NCBI RefSeq assembly: GCF_020379485.1
Contig: NC_063439.1
Coordinates: 15,197,683 to 15,261,682, forward strand
Length of the DNA: 64,000 nt
Reading direction: 5' to 3'
Source of the DNA: Brassica napus
Lineage: Eukaryota; Streptophyta; Magnoliopsida; Brassicales; Brassicaceae
Positions 21,215 through 31,850 of this stretch are shown here, in pieces (positions within the stretch are counted from its first letter, which is position 1; every line of letters starts with the position of its first letter). The notes under the pieces are model-generated. The model was not told the origin of the DNA. It worked only from the letters and a program-made list of their open reading frames with translations, and did no database searches. A program made the position numbers and the translations under genes.

Positions 21215-22105
21215 ACATTTGTTTAGGCTAGCGACTGAAGAGGAGGTTAAAGAGGCTTTGTTTATGATGCACCCATAAAAGGCGCCATGACCGGACGACA
21301 TGACATATCTTTTTTTCCAACACTCCTGGCATATTATTAAGAAAGATTTAGTAGAGATGGTGAATTATTTTTTGGTCTCGGGAGAAATAGATACAAGATT
21401 AAATATTACTAATATATGTATGATTCCAAAAACGGAGAGACCTACAAGGATGACGAAATTGAGGCCAATTAGTCTATGTAATGTAGGATATAAATTTATC
21501 TCGAAGGTTTTGTCTCAGCGATTGAATATCTATCTTCCATTGCTCATTTCCGAAACTCAGTCGGCATTCATGGCAGGAAGGTTGATCTTTGATAATATTC
21601 TTATCGCCCAGGAAATGTTCCACGGATTGCGGACCAATAAAGCATGTCAAGGCAACTATATGGCAATTAAAACGGATATGAGCAAAGCGTATGATAGAGT
21701 GGAATGAGACTTTTTTAGGCCTTATTACAGAAATTGGGTTTTGACCTTCACTAGATTAAATTAATGACGGAATGTATATCATCCGTTCAATGTAGGGTTC
21801 TCATAAATGGTCAACCACGTGGCCTCATTGTTCCACATAGGGGCTTACGCCAAGGACATACTTTATCGCTTTATTTATTTATTCTCTGTACTGAGGCTTT
21901 AATTGCAAATATAAAACAGGCAGAGAGAGGGCAACAATTAACGGGGATGAAGGTAACCATAGCTTGCCCGTCGATATCTCTTTTGCTTTTTGCAGATGAT
22001 AGCATCTTTTTTTGTAAAGCTTAAAAAGAAGAGTGTCAAACCATTCTTAGGATTTTAAAGGAATATGAGGCAGTTTCAGGGTAGTTAATAAATTTTGATA
22101 AGTCT
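21215..22105 (+). pseudogene. LINE reverse transcriptase (N-terminal part)
   Basis: RT motifs: TNICMIPKTERPTRM, KLRPISLCNVGYKFISKVL, SETQSAFMAGRLIFDNIL, AIKTDMSKAYDRVE, then after a frameshift RGLRQGHTLSLYLFILCTEAL, and the catalytic LLLFADDSIFFC. FADD is the LINE form of YxDD. The frame is broken at about 21705 and stops at 22022. It is then cut at 22105 by the LTR; it resumes after 27290 with the duplicated AGTCT. Confidence 0.88.
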
Positions 22106-22330
22106 TGTTAAGGTCAAAACGGTCATGACAAAGTTAACATCCAAATATCCTTAAAAACGGGTAAAAACACTTCTCGGAAAAGTAATTTTTGTAAAGAAAA
22201 CTTTGCGGAAATATTTTCACGATGAAATTCTTAAAAAGCTTCAATCAAGCCACCAAACACAAATTGTCCTAGAACATCAAACAAGTATCCAAACCGATCA
22301 ACGCATAGCGACCGAACCAAGCACATACCA

Positions 22331-22484
22331 GGTCGAAACGGTGCGACCGGTCCGTACATGGACCAGGTCGCAACATAGAGACCGATCCACACGGATCAGG
22401 TCGCAACGTTGCGACCGGTCCACACGGATCTGGTCGCAACGATGTGACCGGTCCACGCACGGACCAGGTCGCAACGTTGCAACC
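22331..22484. repeat. Palindrome array GGTCGCAACGTTGCGACC
   Basis: Five units with about 34-bp spacing at 22331, 22365, 22399, 22432 and 22467. The unit at 22399-22416 is a perfect 18-bp palindrome. Linkers read CGGTCCACACGGATC or similar. It sits in the same place in the LTR as the array at 16691-16850 but with different central bases: CAAC/GTTG here, CTAC/GTAG there. Confidence 0.85.
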
Positions 22485-22799
22485 GGTCCATGCATGGTCT
22501 GATCAGCACGATCCAAAGGGAAATTATGATCAGCATGGACGGAATGATCAGATGGAATGACACGGACAGTAGGACTGGCATTATCCGACATGAAAACCTC
22601 GGTTTGGTCGAGCTGGTAAACAAGAATGCCACCTTGGGCCGTGTCCATGAACCAAACAAAATGGTGGTCAATTCAGGGCGTATCATACTCTCCCTTTTCA
22701 AAATGATTTGTCCTCAAATCCATTTTACCTGAATGAAAAGAAGAAGAATCAGACAAAAAGAATTTTAAAAACAAGTAAAATTTTAAAAACAAGTAAAAT

Positions 22800-24422
22800 T
22801 CATTGAAGGATAAATTTGGAGAGAACCTTCTTTGGAGTTTTGAACTTGTTTTCCTCAAAGTATAACCAGTTCCATGTTCCAAGGACACAAGTGTTGTGTC
22901 GTCGTCCTCTGCTTGCTTCCATCTGAAACTGATCCTTTATACCCTGCACTTTCAAAACAACTAGAGAAACCACATCAAATCTGGGAAAGAAATAATCAAA
23001 GGGTTTCTCTAACCTTAAGTCATCAAAAACATGATCCAAGCTCTTAGGATAATCATCAAGCACGTGGGCAAACATCAAGCAAGTAAAATGATTTCCAAAA
23101 GTTGGGTTTCTAATTTCAAAATCAGGCACAACTGTGAAACTGTTAGGAAAAGAATGAGTTAGTATCAATTTCGAAAAATTCTCATCATGAATGAAATCAA
23201 ATTGATTCTTTGGCTTAAGAAATTTTGTTCATGCCTTTTACTAAACCAAATCTCTTTCAAAGCGCAGCTCAATGAAAACAATTCATGAAAAGGTTTAAGC
23301 AAAACGTTTTTCAACCAAGTAAAGATTTGTTTTTGCTTAGAAATTCTCGGATTCAAAACGTTTTCGTGATGAGCAGAGAAAATCGACCCAGTATCCTTAC
23401 AGTGCTTTTGGTTTGGACAGGAGGTTGACTGAGGAAACACCTTTCGGCTGTTTTCCATGTGGTGAACACTTTGCTGCCTCTTTTGGGTTCTCTTCAGTTT
23501 CTTGGCCAAGTAATGAAAGCTGTTTTGTCTTTGGTCTAGCCAAGTTTGGTGAATGGATCATAACTTCATAATTCCAAGGCCATTTCTCCTGATTTCGGTC
23601 TTTCTGGAAAGCTGGGAGATCCATCTTAAGTCCTATGATCGTCTTTGGCTCAGGCCGCTTCTTTCTTGGGCCTGAATCTCCTTTAGAAGTCTGGTACTCG
23701 CAGATAGATGGACTGGAGAACCTCCGGTTTGAAAAATTTATAACTTCTTCCTCCGTGAAGCTTTTCATGTGATTCCATGCCTCATTTAATTATTGGTGAG
23801 TTGGATTTCCAGGGAAATTTGATTCATGAAAAAATACCTTCTGAATGTTTAGATATCCGTTTTGGACTGAACCCATGTCGCTGGCATCTCCAAGGTAGCC
23901 GGTTTGGACAACAAAGCTTCTCCAAATCACAGGCTGTTGGGCACGGTCAATGCTTTCATTTCTCAGAGGCTGAACCTTTCTTTCCTGGATACTCAAAACA
24001 AACAAGTGCTCTTGAAGATCAGGAGTCAAAGGGGCAGGAGTTGTGCCGGGATCAAAACATATATGGCTCTCCATAACGATGGAGGTGATGCTTGTTGCTT
24101 CTTCATCAAAGACTGGACCAGGTCCGTCCTCCTCATCAAAGATAGGATCTAGATCTTCATCAAAAGATATCCTAGTGTCAAGACGTGGTCCTTGATGTGG
24201 TAAATCTAGTGGCTCTTCTTCAAAAACATGTGGAGACAAAACAAGACTACTCGGATGCTCTAGTTGCAAAACGGTTAGTTCTACAATAGTCTGTTCATTA
24301 TCATTCATAAACTCAGATTCAAGAGAAGGAAGATCACAATTTTTCTCACTAGAAAACAAGCTTTCAAATGGTTCTTCATCATATTCATCAAAAGTAGGTA
24401 AAGAATCTGAAAAATCTTTCAA
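22800..24422 (-). pseudogene. Acidic ORF of the LARD-like element, function unknown
   Basis: An acidic frame from 24422 (MKDFSDSLPTFDEYDEEPFE) with repeated FDEE units (DPIFDEEDGPGPVFDEEAT), followed by MESHICFDPGTTPAPLTPDLQEH. The same frame passes a stop at 23790 and continues to about 23400 (KKRPEPKTIIG). A frameshift then leads into 23509-23165, and another stretch at 23168-22800 has LGTWNWLYFEENKF. I recall such FDEE/PGPVFDEEAPS proteins from Brassicaceae gypsy-like repeats, but they have no known role. An upstream short frame (24779-24585) may be its N-terminus. Confidence 0.55.
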
Positions 24423-24779
24423 CTCCTCAACATGGGTTTCAGATTTACCTTTGGATTTCTTGCTGAGAATAAGGATGGCTCAACTACAGGTGCACATGTG
24501 GATATGCTCTTCTTATGGCTTTTTCTGATGTCTTTGAGGGCTTTCATCATTCCCTTCTCAAAGTTGATACAGATTTCTTGGACATCAAACTGAAATAATC
24601 GCCTTTTTGGATTGCCACATCTCTGGTCGTTTGATATGATCCTTGCACCTTATGTCTAGCCATTCCTGCACACTAACAAACTCATCAAAATTATTCGAAG
24701 AATATTTAAATGGAGGTTGAGAGAAAGTTTGTCGTGGGAATTTTTCCTTGCTACTTTTCCTTTGAAGACCAAACATCAT

Positions 24780-25242
24780 AACCTGAAAATCTCAACACAA
24801 AAGTTAGAAAATAAAACCTCACACTCTCAAGTGTTTAATCTCACCCACTCAAGTGTGTCTCTCAGATTTTATGGTAATCACACAAGCTTCTTTTCAATTT
24901 TCTAAGAGAACAGATCAAGGAATTCTCAATAGGTAGATCCAAGAAAACAAAAGGTGTTTAAGATAGAAAGATAAGAGATTTAGCTTTTTGGAATCTGCTT
25001 TAACCACCTATAAGGCTGGATTTCTCTTCAGCCAGCAGGCTTACTCTCTTCCACCACCAATCCACAAATCAATCCTTTTTTTTATATACTTTTTCTTTTT
25101 TTTTATTTGATAGATCTTTTTTTTTCTTTTTTTTAATATAAATGGTAAAGAGAGGCCCGAATTCAAGAAGGATAAAAGAAAATTTTTGTGAAGAAAATCG
25201 TAGATGAGAAAGATGGAATGAAATAGACTATAACGGAAGAGT
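24780..25242 (-). other. Leader of the LARD-like element
   Basis: Untranslated leader between primer site and first ORF. A/T-homopolymer-rich (25070-25140 on the plus strand is T-rich). No structure recognised. Confidence 0.5.
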
Positions 25243-25255
25243 GGCTCTGATACCA
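25243..25255 (-). other. Primer binding site, initiator Met type
   Basis: Minus strand TGGTATCAGAGCC, two bases inside the LTR edge at 25258. This is the usual primer site of copia and many gypsy elements. Confidence 0.88.
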
Positions 25256-25257
25256 CT

Positions 25258-26424
25258 TGATGCGACCTAAGGAACGAACACTCGACCGGTAAAGAAAGAT
25301 ATGGACTCGATCCGTGAGGAAGGAGAACTGATGGGATGAATGGTGACACAAAGGATTGTGGATGGCCCAATAATACTACCAGAGTGCTTGATTGTCGCCT
25401 GATATGACTCACAGGTCCGACAAGGAAGCAAACTCGATCTGTTTCCGGATGTGACGCACCGGTCCAACAAGAAAGAGGCGTTTAACTTGGAGCTAACCAC
25501 ACCAAGAAAACTAAGAGGTGTTTTCTAAACAAAGAACAAAGAGATAAACTCATAAAAAGGGAAAAACAATCTGATTTATTCCTTGAATGTGATTACATAT
25601 TTATACTAGTTTGAGTCAAAGAAAGACTTAAAGAGTTTGTGGAAAATCACACCTAGAAAATGAAAACAAAGACTAGAAAATATTAAAGAGAGTCAAACAC
25701 TCTTGATTTTTAGATTTGGACGAAAATGACTCTTCAGCTGATGTCCAGGTTCAGTCTGGTCGTGCAGGTCCAAGATGGGAAGGTTAGGACACACGCGGGA
25801 CGATCCACACACATACACCGAACACTCCACATGACCCGCCGGTTGATTTTCATGACCAAGATGTGTACTGGTGTGAGACAAGTCTTCAGACAGCTGAGTT
25901 TCCATGTCTTATTGAAATATGGATGACAGAAATCCATCAAAGGGTCGGGCACTGAAGCAAGGACGTCAGGACCGCCTTCGGGACACGCAGGACGCACCAA
26001 AAGGGCCATAAGAGAAAATCTGTGAACATCTTCGGATTCTTCTCGTTCCAAGTTGAATCTGGTTTGACTATCAGTCTTAGAATGTTGAATTGGCTGGGAA
26101 AGAAGTGAATTGGGTCGATCAAATCCATCTCTAGGTCGTGATTCCATACTGAGCCCCAATCCTGACGTATGTGGGTCAATACGATAGAAAACACGTGTGG
26201 TACGGTCGGGGTGATCGGATGGGTCAGTACGAATGGTCTGATCAGCACGATCCAAAGGGAAATTATGATCAGCATGAACGGAATGATCAGATGGAATGAC
26301 ACGGACAGTAGGACTGGCATGATCCGTCATGAAAACCTCGGTTTGGTCGAGCTGGTAAACAAGAACGCCACCTTGGGTCGTGTCCATGAACCAAACAGAA
26401 CGGTGCTTGATCCAGGGCGTATCA
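25258..26424 (-). repeat. 5' LTR of the LARD-like element
   Basis: 1167 bp from TGATGCGACC to GGGCGTATCA on the plus strand. Part of it (26235-26424) is repeated at 22498-22685, confirming LTR status. ORFs inside are shadows. Confidence 0.82.
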
Positions 26425-27290
26425 CGGACTGTCCCGAACATCAAACAACGAGTAGGATCACCAGGACATGATATCCGTGCATTCTCGTCTAAATTCCTTA
26501 ATACTATCTTCTACAGGCCACGACAATACCATCTCTCACTCCCATCGATTGGAGTTATCACTTAAACTTTACGATAAAAATTACAGAAAGTTTTATTTTT
26601 ATCGATAAAAATCGTGATAAACGGTTTTAGTCAAAAGACGACCTAAAAAGGCCTAAAACGTGATTAGAGACCCACTTACAATTTTTTAAGGAAAGACCCG
26701 TAGATACTATCGCGGCTTATACTTAGTCCACAACAAAAGATAAATGTCAAGTTTCCACAGAGAAATGTCAAGTTTCCGCAGAGAAATGTCAAGTTTCCAC
26801 AGATAATCATGAAGATCAAGAAAAATGGAATATTTCCATTTTCGAGTTATGACGGATTAGGGGTAGAAGAGGAAAGCTCAAACCAACCTTGGAGGGAGTA
26901 TATAAGGAGTCCTAGGAGAGAGGCACAAAAAAGAGGAACTTTTCCAGAGCAAACTTAGCACTTAGAGCAATTAGGCAATTTTCCGTTTTGTTATTTCAAA
27001 CTGCGACTCAATTAGGTTCTGCAGTCTTAGGTTATTAGAACTCGAGAACTCGCCGACATCTCTTGTAGCCAAGGTTCTACCTTGTGGTAAACGCTCATAC
27101 GCAAATTCGGAATAAAACTTATTTTTGCTATCTTTTTACGATTTCTTATATTTTCATGGTTTTCATTCTCGTATTCTGATTGCTTGGCGTGTGGTTTAGT
27201 AGACATCCGGGACCTCTGGGAAATTAAGGGTTTTCTAACTTTCCTAATTTAACAGAAATCGATGGTGTGAATTTCGGTTTCCACAAGTCT

Positions 27291-28670
27291 TCAATTCAAT
27301 TTTGACATAAGATTGAAGAATCCGTCACACAAGAATTAAGGGATATTTTGGGCATCCAAAATTTTGGAGGAATGGGATCCTACCTTGGTCTACCAGAAAA
27401 TTTGGGGGGTTCAAAGATCCAAGTTTTTTGCTTTGTACAAGATCGTTTAAATAATATAGTCAATGGGTGGACTTTCAAGTTTTTCACAAAAGGAGGAAAG
27501 GAAGTGATTATTAAATCAGTGATTACAACATTACCAAATCATACGATGTCTTGCTATCGTTTACCGAAGGCAACTGTAAAGAAACTGACGAGCGCGGTAT
27601 CACAAAACTGGAAATCATGGGACAGAGTATGTGCAAATAAGGATGAAGGAGGTTTGGGGTTTAAAGATATCACTGATTTCAATACATCGATGCTTGGTAA
27701 ACAGTTATGGCATTTGGTAGAGAAGCCAAACACTTTATTCTCTCGAGTTTTCAAAGGTCGGTATCATAGGAATGCTTCACCTTTGGAACCGATTCGTTCA
27801 TATTCTCCGTCATATGGCTGGCGGAGTATTGTCTCTGCTAGATCTCTTGTAAGCAAAGGACTAATCAAAAGGATGGGATAAGGTTCTTCTATATCTGTAT
27901 GGAATGATCTTTGGCTCCCAACCACTCGTTCGAGACCAACTAATAAAAATAAACACAATTTATACTCGGACCTTATAGTGGAGTCTCTCATTGACCCTAC
28001 CTCGTGCACTTGGAATTTAGAGGCAATTCGGGCTTTGGTGGATCCACTGGATGCAAAACTTATAGAAAGCATACCACTGAGCAAGACTCAGAGGGTAGAT
28101 AGAGATGGATGGCACTTCACCAAAAATGGGAAATATACGGTCAAATTAGTATATCAGGCAGAGCGAATCTATCCAAGTAAAGAAAGACCACCATTATTGA
28201 TTGGCCCCACAGTTGATGCTTTGAAGGCATATTGCTGAAAAATACGGTGCCCACCAAAGTTAAAACATTTCCTATGGCAGTTAGTGACAGAGTGTATAGC
28301 AGCGAAGAAGAATTTACAAACGAGGGGGATTCAAGGGGATATTTGTTGTGTAAGATGTGGAGCTCACGAGGAATCGATAAACCATGTCTATTTTGAATGT
28401 CCTCCAGCCCTCCATGTTTGGGCTCTCTCGAAGATACAATCAAATCCAGCTATGTTTCCAACAAGTTCCCTATTCATAAACATGGATCATCTATTCTGGA
28501 GAGTTTTCCCGCAGATGGAGGATCATTGGTTTGCATGGATACTATGGTACATCTGGAAAGCTAGGAATAATAAAGTTTTCAATAATCTGGATATGGATCC
28601 ATTGGATACACTTAAATTGGCAGAAACAGAATCAACAATGTGGGCTGAGGCACAAATATTGAATGACCAG
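27291..28670 (+). pseudogene. LINE ORF2: RT C-terminus and zf-RVT
   Basis: Continues the RT cut at 22105: NFGGMGSYLGLPENLGGSK, GKEVIIKSVITTLPNHTMS, then KDEGGLGFKDITDFNTSMLG and a GRYHRNASPL segment. A stop at 27879 and a frameshift near 28235 precede the zinc-binding zf-RVT: FLWQLVTECIAAKKNLQTRG, CCVRCGAHEESINHVYFECP, with HVWAL. The frame is open to 28877 apart from these. It ends where RNase H begins. Confidence 0.88.
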
Positions 28671-28710
28671 AAGACAGCACCACAAATAATGGGTACGATC
28701 TTGCCGTCGA

Positions 28711-29520
28711 TTCTAGGAAGATGGTGTTTTACAAATGGCTCCTGGAAAGATTGTTTTATTTTTTCAGGACAAGGTTGGTTCAGTACTTTAGAAGGATTTG
28801 ATGGATTGTTGGGGGCGAGGAATGTTAGGGCTAGTCTCTCTCGCAGGGTTCTAAAAATTGGTCTAGGCGGCGCCTAGGCTCCTGCCTAGGCGGCAACTCG
28901 GTCCTACCCGAAACTATTTTCTTAAAATCCGATTTATATGATTCAAATTGGTTTGAACTGTTCCAAATCAGTTAAAATTTGTTAAAATTAATCTAAAATT
29001 GTCTGTATATGTTAAATTAAGCAATACTATTATTACAAATCTACAAATTTGTCTACTTTCTTCTGTTTTGTATATCTAATTTTGATAATTCATCATAATA
29101 ATATTATAATTAAACTTAAAAACTAAAATATGTCATATAAATGTATAAAATAAATCAATAATTTGATAACGCCTAGGCCTCGCCCAGGCCCCGAATAATC
29201 CGCCTAGTCGCTAGTCCTCTTTAAAGCGCCTAGTTACCGCCTAGCGATTTTTAGAACATTTCTCTCTCCACCTTATGCGGAGATGGACGCGCTACTCATG
29301 GCAATGGAATGCATGAGGAATTTACGTTAATTTTAGGTTATGTATGCAACAGATTATTCTCAATTGGTGATGATGGTTACGGAACCAGAAGAATGGCCAG
29401 CTTTTGCAAATTATTTGGAAGATATCAATATCCTGAAAGAAAGTTTCCCGATCAGAGATTATCTATGTAATAAGGACGCAAAGTTCAAAAGCAGATTGAC
29501 TAGCATACAGTGTTAGGAAG
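28711..29520 (+). pseudogene. LINE RNase H domain split by a MITE
   Basis: First half at 28711-28843: FTNGSWKDCFIFSGQGW and GLLGARNVRASLS. The second half resumes after the MITE at 29262: PPYAEMDALLMAMECMRN, then, after a stop, YATDYSQLVMMVTEPEEWPAF. These are the D, E and D parts of plant LINE RNase H. The remaining C-terminus reaches about 29520, followed by a short 3' UTR and A-run. Confidence 0.83.
28844..29261. mobile_element. hAT-type MITE in LINE RNase H
   Basis: Terminal inverted repeats: left CAGGGTTCTAAAAATTGG, right rev. comp. AAATGTTCTAAAAATCG, so the last bases of the right end have drifted. Flanking 8-bp direct repeats CTCTCTCG (28836-28843) and CTCTCTCC (29262-29269) match at 7 of 8, as expected for hAT. 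Subterminal CTAGGCGGC/GCCTAGGC repeats. 418 bp, no ORF. Confidence 0.85.
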
Positions 29521-29604
29521 TAACCGTCTTTTGTTGTTCACATGTATGTAAATCACCCGAATTAATTTACAGAGTCAGTATGAGTCTGTATTGTTGATGA
29601 CAAA

Positions 29605-30199
29605 AAAAATCCATTTTAAGTAATATTATAAATTATATATACAACAAAATATTTTTATTACAAAACACTTATTTATTCATTCTAGTATTTTTTTTATTTT
29701 AATCTAATCACTGAAAAGCTCAATAGAAATGTATGTTATAGTGATATCAAATTAATTATATTTTTATTTTGGATAAAGTAATATTAGAGAAATAAAAGAA
29801 CAGAAAACAACTGTAAAGGAGAAAATTGTAGGCAGCAAAATAAATGATAAAGAAAAAGGTGATTAAATGTTTAGAATAAATAAAACAAACGTTTTGTGGG
29901 TTCGAAAAAAGAAAGGGTGGGGTACAACTACGCTCTTGAACCAGAAGAGCTACATGATAAAGTATGTATGTTAGATCACAAGAAAATTATATTTTTGGTA
30001 TGTGGCACATACCACACCTTCTCCACACATGGGTCTGCCCCTGCTTTCAATCCATCTCGCCGTCAGCGATGGCCGAGTGGGCCTCCCGCTTCATCTTCTA
30101 TACCGCTAACACCTTCACTCGTGCTCGCTCTCCGGCCTCTTGAATAAATAATATCTCTCCGATATTTTTGAGAAGGGTATAAGAGTCGACTGCTATTCC
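29605..30199. other. AT-rich spacer before LINE ORF1
   Basis: 29605-29880 is AT-rich without features. 29896-30150 contains a GC-richer stretch with pyrimidine-rich coding-like sequence. I cannot assign it. It may include the 5' end of the next LINE. Confidence 0.35.
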
Positions 30200-31850
30200 T
30201 CTAATCCTTGCTCTTCAGTTCGTCTACACTCTCTACAACGTCTCTTTGTGTTTCGACCTCTACTACATAACCTCCTGCTATTTTTGCATCCCAAACTCTT
30301 TTCCTAGTTTTGGACTTTGCCCTCTGCTACAGTCCATCTACACAAGATTCCTTGTTTACGCTAGCTGCTACCACATCGCTATACCTCTCTTCCTATGGCG
30401 AAACGTTTCTCAGCAGCAGATAAGGGTAAATCCATTGTAGGAAACCCTTCAGTGCCGCCAAGAATCTGGATCCTTGCACCCAACTTCGACCCCTCAGAGC
30501 TCATAAAGGAGAACATGCTCGCACTGGTTGGTCGCCTAACAAACCCTAAGGAACATAAGATGAGCTCTGACTTACCCTCTCTCGCCAAGAAATGGAACGT
30601 AGACCCATCCACTGGCTCAGACCTTGGAAGGGACTGCTCTCAGTTCCGGCTTGCCACAGAAGAAGACATTCAGGAAGTTCTCAAGAACAGACCCTACCAA
30701 TACAGACGCTGGATGTTAAAAGTTCAGCGGTGGGAGCCGAATATCTCACAGAGTTTTCAGTCACAGATCCTGTTCTTGATAACTATCAGAGGCATTCCCC
30801 TCCACTACTGGCATGAGAAAGGGGTCCGCAACATTGGATTAGAGCCTGGTGAACTTGAAAATTATGTTGTTTGGATGAGCTAAAACCACTAGTTATTGAA
30901 CCAACCTTGGATTTTGATACTGACGAGGAAAGTGTGATTACTCTGAAACCACTGTTCTACCTGTTTCCGGCTCTCTCATCTGCAGTCTCAATGCCCTGAA
31001 AGAGAAAGTGGTATCGAAAAACCTCAGTCTGAGCCTCATACAAACTCTCCTCGTTACTTGGACACATTAGATGACACTCGCTCCAGCTCAAGAGACCCGA
31101 GAAACCCTGTAATCCCCCAAGCGAGACCCTTCCAGCAAAGGGTGGACCGGCATGGCAGACCCTTCGGCGAAAGAATCTCGACAGCTGCTATACGTCCCAC
31201 AGAACAAGATCGTTCCTACAGTGAACCACGTTCATAAGTACGTAGCCCGAGAGAACTAACCTTGCCTTACTGAGCAGATACACCTGCATACTCAAGACGT
31301 CGCCTTAACCACCAAGGAGACGTTCGAGAAGATGGGAGAGGTGCTGCAAAACGCCATTCCCCGAGGCTCCAATGGAGAGCCAAGTCTCCTACTACAGATC
31401 ACGAAGCAACCTCCCAACGATGACAGAGTCGCTCTCCACGCCCCTCTTTGGGCTGCCATCTAGAAGTGACAGACTTCCCGCCATTACCTACTGTTCCATC
31501 CACAAAACAGGTCATGAAAGAACTGAGAGAGCTCACTCTTCAGTATATGAAAGTCGAGGATCCAACTGAAAGGGCATCACGACAAAAACGCATCCTACAA
31601 AGTGAATTGGACGGTACGATAGAGGCGACTGTAGCCAGTATCATTCAAGCTTCTACCACGGCTGCTCTAGATTCTATTGGAGTATCTTCTCCCCAAGTGA
31701 TGACTTCCACAGCTCAAGTAGCAGACGCTGCAAATGTAGTTGCAAACCCATTAAGAAGACAAGGCAGGCTTGCGAGGAGTAGTACTTCTCAAAATCACAT
31801 CAGAGTTAACCCGAAAACTTATTCTGGTATGGGATCCAGGAAAAGGAACT
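30200..31850 (+). pseudogene. LINE ORF1 (DUF4283) 5' part, fused to satellite
   Basis: Pyrimidine-rich leader, then ATG 30395: MAKRFSAADKGKS, LVGRLTNPKEHKM, KKWNVDPSTGSDLGRDCSQF, NRPYQYRRWMLKVQRWEPN, ITIRGIPLHYWHEKGVRN. This is the DUF4283 nucleic-acid-binding ORF1 domain of plant L1 elements. After a frameshift at about 30880 the decayed middle follows (NSPRYLDTL, ARPFQQRVDRHGRPFG), and then the C-terminal part (31440 on: PPLPTVPSTKQVMKELRELT, DPTERASRQKRILQSE, RRQGRLARSS). At about 31851 the sequence turns into satellite (ACCAGGATGAATCGC). No ORF2 follows. The 30885-31850 piece recurs at 34729 and 36146. Confidence 0.85.

Larger units (their letters stand above)
22498..26424 (-). mobile_element. 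Non-autonomous LTR element (LARD-like), no RT
   Basis: Minus-strand element with 5' LTR at 25258-26424, an initiator-Met-type primer site (25243-25255), an internal region 22686-25242, a purine tract GAAAAGGGAGAGTA (minus strand, 22686-22699), and only the first 188 bp of the 3' LTR (22498-22685). The two LTR pieces align over GATCAGCACGATCCAAAGGG through GGGCGTATCA. The rest of the 3' LTR is deleted, so no target duplication is visible. The TTTGAGGACAAAT stretch next to the purine tract recalls the 3' end of chromovirus-type gypsy pol. No RT, RNase H or integrase residues are present. Confidence 0.8.
22106..27285 (+). mobile_element. Solo-type LTR, palindrome family, split by a nested element
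   Basis: Start TGTTAAGGTCAAAACGG at 22106 and end TTTCGGTTTCCACA at 27285, flanked by AGTCT on both sides (22101-22105, 27286-27290). LTR sequence proper is 22106-22497 plus 26425-27285, about 1.25 kb. It aligns with the solo LTR at 16456-17665: shared TATATAAGG box at 26899, GCGACTCAATTAGGTT, and GACCTCTGG near the end. It has its own palindrome array (22331-22484). A 20-bp unit AAATGTCAAGTTTCC[AG]CAGAG is present three times at 26745-26812; the other LTR has it once. Confidence 0.88.
20110..29604 (+). mobile_element. LINE (L1-type), plus strand, split by two insertions
   Basis: ORF2 order: endonuclease remnant (20110-21210), RT (21215-22105), RT thumb and zf-RVT (27291-28670), RNase H (28711-29520). 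The 3' end is at an A-run near 29600. An LTR with its own nested element sits at 22106-27285, exactly bounded by the 5-bp duplication AGTCT. A hAT-type MITE sits at 28844-29261. The 5' end, with ORF1 and the first part of the endonuclease, is missing. I could not find a target duplication. Many stops and frameshifts. Confidence 0.85.

Noticed and set aside
22269..22648. Repeated ORFs with R-S-x-R-C-D-x-I/V units on both strands
   Set aside because: They are translations of the palindrome array in the LTR, not proteins.
30060..30090. tRNA-like A-box (GATGGCCGAGTGGGCC) suggesting a tRNA-Ser/Leu gene
   Set aside because: No B-box or acceptor stem pairing follows at the right distance.
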